Shown here: in pieces, positions 9,718 through 22,165 of the stretch
Position numbering within the stretch: the first letter of the stretch is position 1
How the letters are laid out: each line of letters starts with the position of its first letter
Assembly (NCBI GenBank): GCA_963169105.1
Contig: OY720643.1
Location: 102,931,697-102,995,696 of the forward strand
Direction of reading: 5' to 3'
From: Ceriagrion tenellum
Lineage: Eukaryota > Arthropoda > Insecta > Odonata > Coenagrionidae
Length of the DNA: 64,000 nt
The notes under the pieces: model-generated
Told to the model about the DNA's origin: nothing
The model's database searches: none
What the model saw: only the letters and a program-made list of their open reading frames with translations
Translations under genes and position numbers: made by a program

Positions 9718-10140
9718 AACTTCTACATCTACATACTACCCGCTACTACGCTTGGGCGTGTGGCAGGGGGTGGTAGGTCACCAGTCGTGTAAATATGTAA
9801 AAGTTCTGGAGGTGAAAATGTGACATGTCCTATGAGAGTGTGTTTGGAGGACCAGTTTTTATTGTGGTCGCTTATTGTGCGCGCAAATAATGAGTTTTTG
9901 TACCTATCTGTTCGGCAGAGTATCTCTCTTATTTTATCGCATCTGTCAGACCTAGAAATGTAGTGAGGAGTCATGATAATATTCTCAGTGTCGCTCTGAA
10001 AAATGTCAATGCTGAATTTATCAAGCAGCCTAATAGCGTGCAGCTTCGCGAGTCTCTGGGGGCTCCCACCTTATTCCTTCTAACAGTTATGTAACACTAT
10101 ATGTTCGTTCGTAGCAGTTTTTAACGATGACAGCTTCAAG
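9718..10140 (+). repeat. Dispersed repeat family C, long copy
   Basis: Begins with CTACATCTACATACTACCCG, continues through GGCGTGTGGCAGGGGGTGG, TGTGGTCGCTTATTGTGCGC and TAGAAATGTAGTGAGGAGTC, and ends near AACGATGACAGCTTC. It aligns end to end with 6070-6590 (minus) and 16954-17395. Confidence 0.75.
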
Positions 10141-10145
10141 TAACT

Positions 10146-11168
10146 GACGGTGACTCTGGCCTGTGTGGCTCTAAAGAAATACTAAATTACCCTTGTTTAT
10201 TTAATTTAAACTTAATGGTTCAAAAAAAAAACTTGCTTTGGCTGATGATTTCCGTTACTTTTTTCAAACCAAAATTGAAGTTCAAAATATGCACACTATT
10301 CATGTATGCATTTTATTGACCTCATCTGCCCAGCCATAGACAGCAGCGTCATTAGCATGGAACTAACGCATTTTGACTTTAATTACGGAGATAATACGCT
10401 AATAATCTTAGGCAATGGTAGGTTAGATTCCTATATTTTATTTTTTTTCCATTTTACAGAAATTTTAATTAATACGAGTTTAACTATCAGCGTATATTTA
10501 CCTCTTCATTAAAATTGACGTTTTTCTCCTGTAATGTGAGCAATCTCCATTACAGACCAAGTTAAAATCTCCAATTTTTAATGCTAAATTACTGCAAAAC
10601 TAGCCCAGAAACCATGAATATTTTATATCTCAGTATATAAAAGGCACTTCAAAGATGATGGCATTTAAGTCTTTAGAATTTCTGGAATTAGTGACCTTGA
10701 GGCCAGATCCATTTCGAGCCAAAAAAATGAAAAAGCAATTTAAAAAAACATAAAGGCTTGTATTTCTCCGTTGATTGTGCCGGATGCAAATTTTGCACCT
10801 ATTAGAGGAGAAAAAAAAGAAGCGACAGCGTTCTAAAAACACTTCGAAGAGAGAGATAAGATACGCTCGGAACCCTTTCAGCGATTATCTGTTTCTCACA
10901 CCTCTCAGACTGCCCCATCCATATTCCGGAACTGCGAAGTCCAATCTTGATGTGTTTAGTCGATTAGGAATTGACGAGCTCAAAGGAGGGCGGAAATTTA
11001 ATCTGCTCTCTACTGGTTAACCTTTGATGCTCTGAGGGAATGAGGCTTAAAAGTTTGAGGCAGTTGAGCAAAATATCATTTCTACTAGACACTAATGATT
11101 TTAGTCTCAATTTGAATAAAAATAATTTACTCTCCTAAAGATACCAAAATATTAGCCTCTTATCAAAC
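10146..11168. other. No feature recognised
   Basis: I see no coding, RNA or repeat structure here beyond A/T runs. Confidence 0.45.
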
Positions 11169-11298
11169 CAGTGGCGGATCCAGGGGGGGGGCAGGGGAAA
11201 TTCCCCCCCCCCCCCCCAAGTCCAAGAGAATATTTTTTTCCGAGGCCAATAATTTAATACTTATAAACCGAGCGTCATCTATAGATAACGCGCCACTG
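11169..11298. mobile_element. Possible small hAT-like element
   Basis: Starts CAGTGGCGGATCCAGG and ends CGCCACTG (11291-11298), an 8-bp inverted match of hAT style, with long G and C runs inside. The flanking 8-mers (TATCAAAC and GACGCGGC) do not match, so the right edge may be wrong or the ends may come from separate events. Confidence 0.4.
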
Positions 11299-11330
11299 GA
11301 CGCGGCCGTAACCGCCACTCAGTCGCATTC

Positions 11331-11560
11331 GGTAACATTAGGAGGAGGAGTAAGAAGGGACAAGGTAACATTAGGAGGAGGAGTAAGAAGGGACAAGGTA
11401 ACATTAGGAGGAGGAGTAAGAAGGGACAAGGTAACATTAGGAGGAGGAGTAAGAAGGGACAAGGTAACATTAGGAGGAGGAGTAAGAAGGGACAAGGTAA
11501 CATTAGGAGGAGGAGTAAGAAGGGACAAGGTAACCTTTAGGAAGAGGAGTAAGAAGGGAC
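11331..11560. repeat. 33-bp minisatellite, six identical units plus one degenerate
   Basis: The unit starts GGTAACATTAGGAGGAGGAG and is 33 bp. Units start at 11331, 11364, 11397, 11430, 11463 and 11496; a variant unit begins at 11529. Because 33 is divisible by three, frames through it stay open and give an 11-residue repeat such as LLTPPPNVTLS on the minus strand. I treat that as a by-product, not a gene. Confidence 0.9.
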
Positions 11561-12710
11561 CTGCCGTTGGGAGCGGACGGACGCGGCGTGTGCGAGAGGC
11601 GTGATAGTTTTTATATCCCGTATCGAGTAGTGAAAAGGGATCTGCTGTGAGGAGCGGACTGCGGCCGCGGTAGCAGAGGATCTTATGGTTTGTGTCCCGC
11701 TGTGAGCAAGGAAAGGTTCGCGTGAACGAGAGGAAGGACGAGAGGCCAGAGATTCGGAGTGCCGCGAGCCTGAGAGAAAAGAGGGTGACCTTGGCGCGGT
11801 GCTGGATAAGTCGAAGAAATTTTGGCTAATGGGATTGCATGAAGCTTGGTGCACGCTGGACCAATTGTTAGAGTTGACCTTGGGTTATATATGTATACAT
11901 GTGTGTATAGCTGTATGTAAATTGGGCCCAATAACCTTTTGAATTGAATATATCCTTATAAACTTAAGACAAATTGGTGCACGCGTATTCTTTTGTGTTT
12001 TAAAATATCTTTATAAACTTAAGACTGAAAATGGTGCTCGCGTTTTTTTGTGTTTTACACGATGGAAAGGATGGAAAATGAAAGGTATAGGACATCATTT
12101 AATACATAATCAATGAGTAACAAATATTTTTGACGGTATGATACCGGGATGGAAAAGCGGGGGTGAGGCAAGACTACAGTTTTTGAGGGGTATCCAAGAA
12201 GTGATGAAAGCTAAGAGCTACCAACGGCTGGAGAGAGAGGCGGGAACTAGCACTAACAGGATCTAATGAATGCCAAGTCTGAACCAAATCGGGGAATTAC
12301 ACTTCGTTCCTCGTTAAGTGGTTGAAACGACAATGCCTATAACGCCATGCGGCGTGGTAGCGCAATTTATTAAAATAGTTGGTACACAATTTTCTTCTTA
12401 TAATTTATTTTTCCAGACGGAGGAGAAGAAATTTCTGTACACACGTTCGGACTCGTTACACGTCTCTCCCTCTTTTTCTAACAATCGATCTCCACCAAGA
12501 ACAAAAACATAAACAACATCCTTAACGACGTCGAAACAAATAAATAAAAACCATAAACTCATGAAAATAATTTAAACAAAGAGACTTTCTCGGTTAATGC
12601 AACCAACACATTAGTAATATAATAAAACACGTCAAAATAACATATATTCAATCAATAATTAACAGGAGCAATGTAAACATGAGCGCGACGTTACAGGCCC
12701 TAGCCCTATA
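11561..12710. other. Unassigned stretch with a ~55-bp direct repeat
   Basis: At about 11949-12058 the motif CCTTATAAACTTAAGACAAA...TGGTGCACGCG is repeated once with substitutions (second copy near 12008: CTTTATAAACTTAAGACTGA...TGGTGCTCGCG), each followed by a TTTTGTGTTTT-type run. It could be the tail of a retroelement. I cannot find a matching partner end, so no element is called. Confidence 0.5.
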
Positions 12711-12973
12711 CACTACGATTACCAATCGAACTCAGATCGATATGAACTCGGATCTGAACATTCTAAGCGGGGCGAATCGGATGGCCTGGTTCACCGATGC
12801 AAAATCGATTGAAATATTGATTTGAATCGGTTCATATCGATTGGAAATCTCAGACTGGCAGAGAAAGCGGGCCGAGTTAGCGAGCTTCTCATAACGATCC
12901 CACTAGCCCGTTGCGTTTACCATACCGAGATGAACCGACCAAATCGATCTGAGTTCCATTGGTAAACGTAGTG
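12711..12973. mobile_element. Short TIR element (family D-MITE), copy 1
   Basis: The left end CACTACGATTACCAATCGAA is the inverse of the right end ...CATTGGTAAACGTAGTG, with about 30 bp of imperfect inverted similarity. The interior has GATCCCACTAGCCCGTTGCG, shared only with the copy at 35569-36038. It has no coding capacity and no clear target duplication. Confidence 0.7.
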
Positions 12974-13289
12974 GTAGATAATGTATGTATTTGATATAGC
13001 AGTTGAAGGAGAAATGTGGCGATATATCAGTTCAAGCAAGTATGTATGGCGAGAATGAATGACGTAAGCCAACAGGCATGATATGTTATATTCATATGAG
13101 GACTAGTGAATGAACGATCTCACGCATATTTTCTAATCATGGCATAAGTGACGTTACAGTATGTAGCAGTGAGGATATTGGCTGCTTTGAAGTTCATATT
13201 CCCTTATGAATGCGATCCTGGATTGACTCTAAGGAGTGAACAACCATTTCCCTTGAATCCCTTCAAGGTTACCGCTGGAATTGGGAAGC

Positions 13290-13375
13290 TAGGGTAACGT
13301 TGTTGGCAGCCAAGATAGTCAATGATCTTTGGTTCGATTCCCGGTCCAAGTGGAGGCAATTTATACGTATATGCA
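13290..13375 (+). mobile_element. Decayed tRNA-derived SINE head
   Basis: A box B-like GGTTCGATTCCC follows a diverged box A-like GTTGTTGGCAGCCAAG at roughly tRNA spacing. The rest is too diverged to assign to the other SINE copies. Confidence 0.45.
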
Positions 13376-14613
13376 TTACTTATTTAACTGGGGTCGATTC
13401 ATCATCATCATTTTTATTATCATGATTTGTATTTGGACACGCACATGCACTTATCGATCAGAAAGCATTGTATAATTACTCAGGAAAATAAATAATAACC
13501 ATCATAAATTTAAAAAAAAATTATTTCCGTACATCCTGAGTTGTTGGATTCATCTCGGACACTTCTAAATCTTTCTCTTCGAACAACATATATGTATTCC
13601 TCCATTGACAAGCAAGTGAAGGCGGAAACGCGAAAAACTTGCCCTTGGATCTAGATAAATAGTGGACGTGTTCTAATCTATACCAGTGCGAGATAATTGC
13701 GAGAAATTCTATCACATGCAAATCGTATGGTATTCGATTTGATTGTTCACTAGGAGAAATTTTCGCTGTACACCTCCCGTGCCAAATATGCTACCAGAAA
13801 TGTTGCCGTGTAAACTGGAGTTAAGGAGTTTGATTGAAATTTCATTTTACATGGAATTCAACGAAGTCAGCCTCATGTTAAATAAAAAGATCTGATGTAT
13901 TGGAGAAAAACTGGAAACGGTTTTCAATGGAAAATGCTTGGGGCCTGAACTTCAGATAGATTTCATTTTTTTATGATTAATTTTCACGTATTTATCACGT
14001 TATAAATCTTTTGTATTTTTTCTTGACTACTTTTAGAAATAAATCAATTAATTACCCCTGTAGTTGTTACCAAAGTGCTAAAAAGAACCGTCTGTTTTGA
14101 AGGCACTTTCACCGTACGGCCTGAAGAAATAATAAAAGTTAGTGCATTTACCAGTCTATTAATGAAATTAATAAAAAATATCAGCAAAATTATACATATT
14201 TTTACGCCAGTAATATCTAAATATTTAATCCATGCTTCTTACACCTGATGGAATAAAAAAAAAGAATTGCGAATATGGTGTCTCTTAAAGTCTTCGGTCC
14301 TGAAAAACACGTGACTCTAAATAAATTTTTCCTCCATTTTTTTACAATCATATGAAGTCTTGCGTGAGAAAATACATAAGAAAGTTGATTGAAGTTTGAA
14401 ATGTTGCAGCTTTCCACGCAGGTGGACATCAGAATTATTTAGGTTGGTCATGATGGATAGTGTGGCTATCTCATTAATGTGCATTAATGTGATCTCAAAT
14501 TTAAAGGATAAGTGTTTTTAGACATGAAATTCATACTTTTTCACCCAAATATCCGAGAAAGAAATCGATTTTTGCTATCAAATACAATCTTAATATTTTA
14601 TTACGAAACATTG
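13376..14613. other. No feature recognised
   Basis: AT-rich sequence without recognisable coding or repeat structure. Its right edge carries the putative polyadenylation signal of the minus-strand candidate exon (AATAAA, about 20 nt past its stop). Confidence 0.4.
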
Positions 14614-14882
14614 TTAAGTAAATTCTGAGTATTCTATTAAAATTCTGTCTGATTCTGAAAGTCTGGGCCGGAAAGTCTGGATCAATGCTTTGTTCAGGTG
14701 AGGGATACTTTCCGAAGTTGTAGGGAGTAGTTTAGCTATTGGTACATCATTCTCACTCGGGTACTCACCGTCACATTTTACTTCATACTCCTTGCTACTC
14801 AATTTTGCTCCCGGAATATCGACATCGCTTACCTTCAGCAGGTCTAAAATTGCATCTGCAGAGAGCTTTAAAACGAATATCA
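14614..14882 (-). CDS. Candidate terminal coding exon, product unknown
   Basis: An 89-codon open frame on the minus strand without an ATG. It begins right after an AG (CTTACTTGAACAG^TG) and ends at TAA, with AATAAA about 20 nt downstream. This is the layout of a last coding exon. The residue mix looks like real protein: LKLSADAILDLLKVSDVDIP near the start, then GEYPSENDVPIAKLLP, ending DRILIEYSEFT. The pyrimidine tract before the AG is weak and I cannot link an upstream exon, though the minus strand upstream is not excluded. I do not recognise the family. It could instead be a pseudogene fragment. Confidence 0.4.
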
Positions 14883-15389
14883 CTGTTCAAGTAAGCCTGA
14901 TGTCCACGTATGAGTACACTGATTCATTGAAAGATAACAATAAAGTCACGAATCACAATCTAAATGGTGAAGTACATGGTAAAAGTCAAATAAAATAGGT
15001 ATTTTTCGTAGTTCACAAAAAATTTTACAGAAATTAAGGGAAAATTACCCAAAATATCGATCGCTCAACTCCCATAATTTTTTTCGCCGCTGTGTTGATT
15101 TTCGAAATACAAAATTGGATTCAATGAGCTTCGTTCCATCGAGATTGCTTCTGTTTTCACGGGAAATTGAAAAGAAAATGTGTCCAAAGATGAGTAAACC
15201 AGTACCAATATTTGACTTCAAACAGCTGCGATCCCAAGATGTCCTTCCATCCTTGTCCATTTTTCATCTCATTCAACCTTGATGACCACATATGAGGACA
15301 GAAGGACCGAAGTGGTTATTATAAGTGAGAAAATCGTCGATTTCAACATCTTAAAGAAGGATTCGAAAGTATTTAGGCTTTACGATGAT

Positions 15390-16295
15390 CATTGAGGTAT
15401 ATGGAGAGGGCTATTGCTAGAGTGGCTAATGTTAGAAGCTGTAACGTTGATGTGGCTTGTCGGCCATCTTTGTAAACCCTGATTTTACTTAACGCTAATG
15501 GAGTGACGCACTAAATCTGCAGTTTTAAGATGTTTTCCGTTGATAACTTACTAGAAATCATCACATATATACTTCTCTAATATGCACCCTCCTTACAGAT
15601 ATTTTTATCTATTTGAATTAATATTCATAAGCATACTAAGAGAAAACTATGGTAAAATTGCGTAGAATCCATTGCTCTAAGTAGCAAATATATGTTTCGA
15701 GAGTTACTTGTCGTAATTTGATGTAATTAAAAGTTCTCCATAGTTTGGCAAACTGCAATAATGACCCATGTATAAGACAATGGTTGAAGGAGTAAAATTA
15801 ATGTTATCTTGGAATTGACGATGCCATCATACGAAAGAAGGAGACATATAAGTTTTTAATTTAAATCTCGTATAACCATCGGCGTAAAATTAGAGTATCT
15901 TGACGTAACGCCATTCAAGTAGTTCGAGGTTGGGTTAATTTGAAAGAGTTTACATCATACTTAGAAATAAAATCAATAAAATATACTCATGAAAACAAGA
16001 CTTTTTAAAAACTGAGAGATTTAACTAGTTGGGTGGAAAAATTTTGCGTATTTCAGTTCAAATATCTCAATATTTGTGTAATAAGAAACTGACGGAGAAA
16101 CCGAAGAAAGTAAACGCTTCATCTGCTTTGTAGGACGGTGAATATTCTTGCTTTACATCAGCGAATTTGTCCATTGCATCGTGCTATCCAATGGAAGTTA
16201 ATTAGAAAGAGCAGTGATAACCAATATAGGTAGTTGTTATTCATGTTACCAGACTGATGATTGATGACGCAAAGCCTTCTCAATCTACCACAATG
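15390..16295. mobile_element. Short TIR element (family A), 906-bp copy
   Basis: The left end CATTGAGGTATATGGAGAGG pairs with the right end ...CAATCTACCACAATG. It shares both ends and internal words (AAAACTATGGTAAAAT, ATATTCTTGCTTTA) with 3883-4368 but is longer, so the shorter copy has an internal deletion or this one an insertion. The flanks ACGATGAT and ACTATGAC match at 6 of 8, a decayed 8-bp duplication. Confidence 0.75.
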
Positions 16296-16950
16296 ACTAT
16301 GACGAAACTTGGACGTCAAAGCTTCGTAAAATCTCAGTTGTTGCCTCACCAGAGATGAGTCATGTCGCGGACATGACGCAACAATCTCGATATTTACGTG
16401 CTTCGAAAATTTGGGGCCCTTCCGGAATGAGGTCCCAGGCGTGAAAAATCTGGGTACAGCCGAGTGATTGATCAAAGCCTTTTTTGCATCGGCGACTGCC
16501 TGATATCGTTTCGCCTTTTCTGTCTCTTTCGGAGGCGACAAAGACGGGGAAGATAGCGGTTAAGTTGACTCGCCTTATCGCGTGGTAGCAATAAAGGACG
16601 CGGACCCGCTTGGAGGGGCTAATGTAATGGAGTGCATGCCTCCTTTGTGCGGTGGGAGAGAGTGCTTCAAAGAGTGAGAATGTGATTTTTTTATAGAGCT
16701 GAAACGTTACTCGTGAAAATTGATGAAGGAGTTTCACAACCCTTTGGAATCCATCGACTGAAATAAGTATTCCCCGAAATCTTTCGTCACCGACCTCGTC
16801 AGTTCTGAGCATTTGGTTCGTGAGCTCTACGTATCCCCAGACTGCTTCCCCGTTTCCCTAGATTTTCTCTCCTCATCCTGATTTTTTATCATCCATTCCC
16901 TCTTTCCTCTAGGTTATTGGCGTTTGGGACCTCAATAAACTCCTACCTTT
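16296..16950. other. Unassigned, with a long minus-strand open frame
   Basis: A minus-strand frame spans roughly 16812-16360 and reaches the edge of the family A element. TCTATAAAAAAATC lies inside it, a TATA-like word. Composition is mixed and no motif is recognised; I do not call a gene. Confidence 0.35.
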
Positions 16951-16953
16951 TCC

Positions 16954-17395
16954 TCTACATCTATTCACTATCCTGCGAGCCGCCGCATAGGCGTGTGGCA
17001 AAGGGTTTAAGGGTACCAGCCGTGTAAAGATACAAGGGAAAAGATTTTGAGAGGTGAAATGGTGAAGTATTTTGCCGGAGTGTATTAAGTAGAGCTCAGT
17101 TTTAATTGTGGTCGCATAATGTGCCTGGAAATAACGATTTTTTATATATTATTTAAGCTATGTCTCACTCTTATTTTATCGCTTCTTTCGGACCTAGAGA
17201 TGTTATGAGGCGTCAAAATAATTTCCTACGTGTCGCTCGGAAACCCTGCTGTTCTTATTTTTCTCAATCAAGCTAAGTTCAGCGCGCAGCTTCTGAGTGT
17301 CAAGCGACTCCCAATCTAATCCCGCTAAAAGCTGTGGAACACTATACGTTCGCACGTAACAGTTTATGACGAAGCGCGCAGCTGCTTCCTAGTAA
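16954..17395 (+). repeat. Dispersed repeat family C, long copy
   Basis: Starts CTACATCTATTCACTATCC and includes GGCGTGTGGCAAAGGG and GTATTAAGTAGAGCTCAG, ending near GACGAAGCGCGCAGCTGC. It preserves the site that is occupied by the hairpin insertion at 6385-6459 in the other copy. Confidence 0.75.
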
Positions 17396-17399
17396 CTGT

Positions 17400-18544
17400 C
17401 ATTTTCTTCATGCCCTACTCTGTCTACCATTCTTTCCTTTCCATGCTTTTCAGTTGTTTGCAACCGTGTATCTCTATGTTGACTGCTACTTTTTCTTCCA
17501 TCTACTTTTGGTTCTTTCTATCACTTTCCGGATGATTCTATATTGAGTTATTCTGTGGATGACTCTACAGAAGAAGTGTGTTTCTATATATTTTCGTCAG
17601 ACACTCGGTAGCAATGAACGAGTCCGGTACTTATGAGAATAGACTGACGGAGAAAAGAGGCACCAAAATTTAAGTTTAATTAGTTTAACAAACTCTGGCC
17701 TAAACAATCTAGTCTACAACTTAATACTGTGTTCTAATTGCTACAACAAAAATTCGAATGAGAAAAGGTGTTAGTAATGCCACGAAAGAGCTAGAACGAT
17801 GGCCTCACTCTTGGTAAAGAGCTGACAAAAAAACTAAATAAATAAAACAGTCCCTCCTCATGCGCTCCAAGAGATATAACTAGATCAAATGTAGCTACTT
17901 ATCACTCCAAAGTACTGGGAACTTCGACAATGATTACGCTGATGAGCAAAGCAGGAACTTAAGAAAAGAAGCGGGTAGAAGAAGCGGGTACAAGCCTTGC
18001 TCAGGGGATAAACCTGTCCCAGAATGTGGTCTGCCAAGCACTTCTTTTGTTTCCGAGAGTCAGGGGGAGAATGATGATTGCAAAGTTGTAAAATGTGTTG
18101 CTATAAATGTGTAAGCGGAAAAAAATGTTTAAAAATTATATCGCGTATCCTCGAAGGCTTTAACAGAAGGCTTTAATTTCAAACAGGCACACCTTTAGAA
18201 AGCACACCTGTGGCCCGTGCAAATGATATATAAGACGGCCAAAATTATTTTTTCAACTGGTGATTTTCAACGTATTTGTTGAAATTATATACAATTCTAT
18301 GTTGCCATTTAAAATTTCGTATTTTTTTTCTTTTGTCAATCTACTTCCATACTTTGCCTACATGGGTAGATTAAGAATTGGTTGAATGGAATGGGACGCG
18401 GGTGGGAGGAAGGTCTCTCAAAGTTTTGGGAAGATTATTTTTTCAAGGTATATGACGGGAGTGGGAGGAAGAGAAAGAAACACAATCACCATGGCGAAAC
18501 TATGATGTAAGCCAATCGAAAACTAAAAGGTTATTGACATAAAT
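17400..18544. other. No feature recognised
   Basis: No coding segment, tRNA-like box or inverted ends seen. Confidence 0.4.
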
Positions 18545-20786
18545 GGTGAATGCGAGTCAAATACAGCTGGGTACAAAAACAGAGTTAAATACAAAAACCA
18601 AGTAAAGCAGTGCAAGAGCTATCCCGGTGCATATATAAACAGTGACCACAACCTCGCAGCCATGGACAGCCACCTTCGATACGAGAAAATCAAACAACCG
18701 TGAACCAAGGTGGGACACGAAAATATTGGCCGAAGATGAATATAGAGAGAGATTCGCCGCAGCCTTTGACAGGAAACTAGAAAATTAGGCAAAAATGGGC
18801 ATCGAAGAAAAATGGGATGAGCTGAAGCGGACAATTGCAGAAGCAGCAGAGGAGCAACTGATGAGCAACTGATGAGTAAGACGGCCAACACGAAGCAGCC
18901 ATGGATAACGACGGAGATGAGGAAACTAATAGAAGAAAGAATAATATACAAGCACTCCAGAGACGAGGGAGAGGCAACCCTCTACAAAGGGCTAAGGAAA
19001 ACAGTCAATAGGGGATTCAAGAGGGCCAAGGAGGATTGGATCGAAAGCTGCTGCGAAGAAGTCAACGAAAACATGAAGAAGGGAAACACCGAAGGAGCAT
19101 ACAATCTAATGAAGATACACTTCGGAGAGAGGAAAATGAGAAGCAACAAAATCAGAGATGCGAATGGGAATATACTGATAGAGGATGAAGGCATTGGGAA
19201 TAGATGGAAGCATTACATCGAAGAACTCTACCGAGGGCCGATGTCGCTGGAAGAATACCTAATGAATGACGAAAGCTAGGTTGACGAGGGAGATCGGGGC
19301 CCACGCATCCTGAGGAGTGAATACGATAGAGCAGTAGAAGAAGTCAAGACAAACAAAGCACCTGGAGGAGACAACATCATGGAGAAATCATCAAAGCGCT
19401 CGAAAGTAAAGCCAAGGATAACCTGTACAAAATAATCAGAAACAACTACCATAGCGGAACACTTCCAGAGGATTTTCAAAGGAGTGTAATGATTGCGATA
19501 CCGAAGAAAACAAGGACTAAGAGATGTGAAGAGCACCGAACCTTGAGTTTCACATGTATCTAAAATACTCACAAGAATAATAAGCCGAAGAATGGTAAGA
19601 AAATTGAATAAAACCTCTCAGAAAACCGGTTTGAACTTTGGAAGAACAGGGGTACCAGGGAGGCCAAACTCTGCCTGAGAGTAATTGTGGAGAAAACAAT
19701 ACACGTGAACAAACCATTGTATGTCACATTTTTGGACCTGAAGAAAGCCTTCGACAACGTTGAGTGGAATAAAATGTTCAGATTGTTGGAAAAACTCGGA
19801 ACTGGACTACGATGACTGAAGAATTATCTACCAACTATACAGAAAGCAAGTCATCACAATGCAAATGAGAGACGGAAGCCAGATAGAAGCTAAAATTAAC
19901 AAAGGAGTAAGACAAGGATGCAACCTCTCTCAAGCACTGTTCAACATGTACTTGGAGGAGGCCATACAAGAAGCATAAGAAATTGGGCTGAGTGGAATAA
20001 AGATAAACAGATAATAAATAAACACGCTTCGCAGATGATATCGCAGTCATAGCTGGGAATCGCGATGATCATCAAAGGTCACTAAACGTGATGGACCAAG
20101 TTCTCCAAGAATACAAAATGAAAATAAATAAGACGAAGACTAAAATCCTAGTATGCGGAAGAGAGAAGATGAATGTGGGAGTCACCCTGAGAGGAGAAAA
20201 ATTAGAGCAAATGGATTCCTTCACCTATCTCGGAAGTACCATCACATGGGACGGAAGACTTACATCGGACAACAAGCGGAGAATAGCCCAAGCTAAGAAG
20301 GCGTTCATAGGAAAAAGACAACTGCTGTGCTCAAAGAAGATAGAACTACAAACCAGGAAACAGTCTGTGAAAACATTCGTGAGGAGCGTAGCACTATATG
20401 GATCGGAAGCATGGACCACTGGAAAAGCTGACCAGAAGATACTAGAATCCTTCGAAACCTGGTGCTGGAGAAGAATGCTGGAGATAACAGTGGACAGACA
20501 ATATGAGAAATTATGATGGGTACAGAAGGGTAGAAGAGGAAAGGACCATATAGAGCACCATACAGAAAAGAAGAACGAGATGGATTGGACACACCTTGGG
20601 ACACAATGGGTTTGTAAAGAACATAATTGAAGGTAAAATAGAGGGAAGAGTCCCCAGAGGGAGACCCAGTAATACGTTCATGGACCAAATAAATAAGAAA
20701 GTACATAGGAAGAGATACCAGGAGGTAAGGGAACTAGCACTAGATAGGGAAGGGTGGAGGGCTGCAGTCAACCAATCTTAGGATTG
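18545..20786 (+). mobile_element. Decayed LINE (family C-LINE): endonuclease end, reverse transcriptase and C-terminal tail
   Basis: A non-LTR retrotransposon ORF2 remnant. In order: the end of the apurinic-type endonuclease (YPGAYINSDHNLAAM near 18630); a linker in one open frame 18872-19279 (starts MSKTANTKQPWI); the RT fingers (NKAPGGDNI near 19350); FLDLKKAFDNVEWNK near 19740; GVRQGCNLSQALFNMYLEE near 19903; the catalytic FADD at 20028-20039; then an open frame 20088-20516 (INKTKTKILVCG ... SFTYLGSTITWDG ... SVALYGSEAW). The tail is GKIEGRVPRGRPS and LALDREGWRAAV, ending near 20781. Several frameshifts and stops make it inactive, although the catalytic residues survive. It ends in ATGAATGAATGAG, typical of simple-repeat 3' tails. 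Confidence 0.88.
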
Positions 20787-21598
20787 ATCGACCTATGAAT
20801 GAATGAGTCAAATGTGAGATCATTAAGAACGGTAAATTCGTTCATGATCTCACACATGACTAATGCTCACCACTAAAGTTAAATCAATAGCTTTTAAATG
20901 CTCAACTTGCTCACATCATAACCTCGCCCTAGTCTTTGTGTTTCTCTCTCTTCTCCCCTTCCTCCACTACCGTCGTTTACCTTGAAAAACTAACCTTCCC
21001 TAAACCTGGAATTTCCCTCCTTCCACCCTTCTCCACTTCATCTACATCTACGTCATATCCTGCAAGCCACCCAAAGGATGTGTGGCAGGGGGTGCATCCG
21101 CACCAGGCATGCATGAATTATACGGAAGAACACAGAAACTACATTGAAACCAGCGTACCACGCATACAACGGGCCCATTAAAATCTACTAACCAAGAAAC
21201 ATTCTATCGTCGATCGTTCCAAAATGCAAGGGGTACAAGGAATACTGCTACAGATTCAAAATATCATGCATAAATAAGAACATCAATATTTACATCATGC
21301 ATAAATTAGAACGTAGAAAATATAAAGAAAAAGATCTACAGTCTAACTAATTATCACTATTTGCACTATTCATGACGACGATCATAGCTGTTATGGTCCC
21401 GAATGGTACGCGGAAAAAATGACATTTTATACCTATCGGTTCTACAATCTATCTCTCTAAGACTTCCCTTTTAACAAACACTCTTGTTTCTTTCCCTCAA
21501 CCTATCACCATCACCTCCTCCACCCTCCCTCGGTTTGTGTATACATGGACAACGCAAGGAAGGAATTGTACCTTGATAATGACATCATTCGTCTAAAC
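20787..21598. other. Mostly unassigned; contains a repeat family C head at 21041-21130
   Basis: TCTACATCTACGTCATATCC then CAAGCCACC and ATGTGTGGCAGGGGGTG match the first ~80 bp of repeat family C. The rest shows nothing recognisable. Confidence 0.5.
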
Positions 21599-21910
21599 CA
21601 TTGAGGTACATGGAGAGAGCACTCGCTATGCTATGCTGACCAATGCTAGAAGCTGACGTCAGTCCGCCACATCTTGGTTGACCCTCGCTTTCTTAGAGCG
21701 TTTTTGGGCTGCGCACTAATACTGTAATCTTACGATGTTTTCCATCGATAACTTAATAGGAACCATCATGCATTTACTTATTTCATGTGCATTCTCCGTG
21801 AATACATTTTTTATATATATGAAAATTTATTATAATCCGCATTTTTGGTGAAAACTATGGTAAAATACTGTCAAACCCATAGCTCTACTGTCGTTGCAAA
21901 AATTATGTAG
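21599..21910. mobile_element. Short TIR element (family A), truncated third copy
   Basis: The left end CATTGAGGTACATGGAGAGA and the internal AAAACTATGGTAAAAT block match 3883-4368. The similarity stops near 21900 and no right terminal repeat is visible, so the copy is 3' truncated. Confidence 0.65.
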
Positions 21911-22165
21911 ACTCGAGTTTGGACACTGATTAAAAATGAAACGTGGTACCTCCATGAATGCGAGTTACATCTAATTTTAGCTTGTTTTATTTTACGTTTA
22001 ACTGTGGTTGCCGATTATTTTTACAATACACTCTCGATGTTTTTATTTCGGTGAGGACAAAAAGAGTGCCGGTTTTTTTGGCGTTTTCGAACGGAACGCT
22101 CTCTTTGAAATTTAGTAATGAAGAAACTTGAATGTAGGATCTGAGTCTTTCCCGGCGAATGCTTA

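Noticed and set aside
11279..11528. Long repetitive minus-strand proteins (LLTPPPNVTLS and LLLLLMLPCPF repeats)
   Set aside because: They are translations of the 33-bp minisatellite, which stays open in any frame because 33 is a multiple of three.
16158..16812. 150- and 127-codon minus-strand frames with a TATA-like word
   Set aside because: Overlapping frames with no motif; the shorter one reads through the terminal repeat of the family A element.
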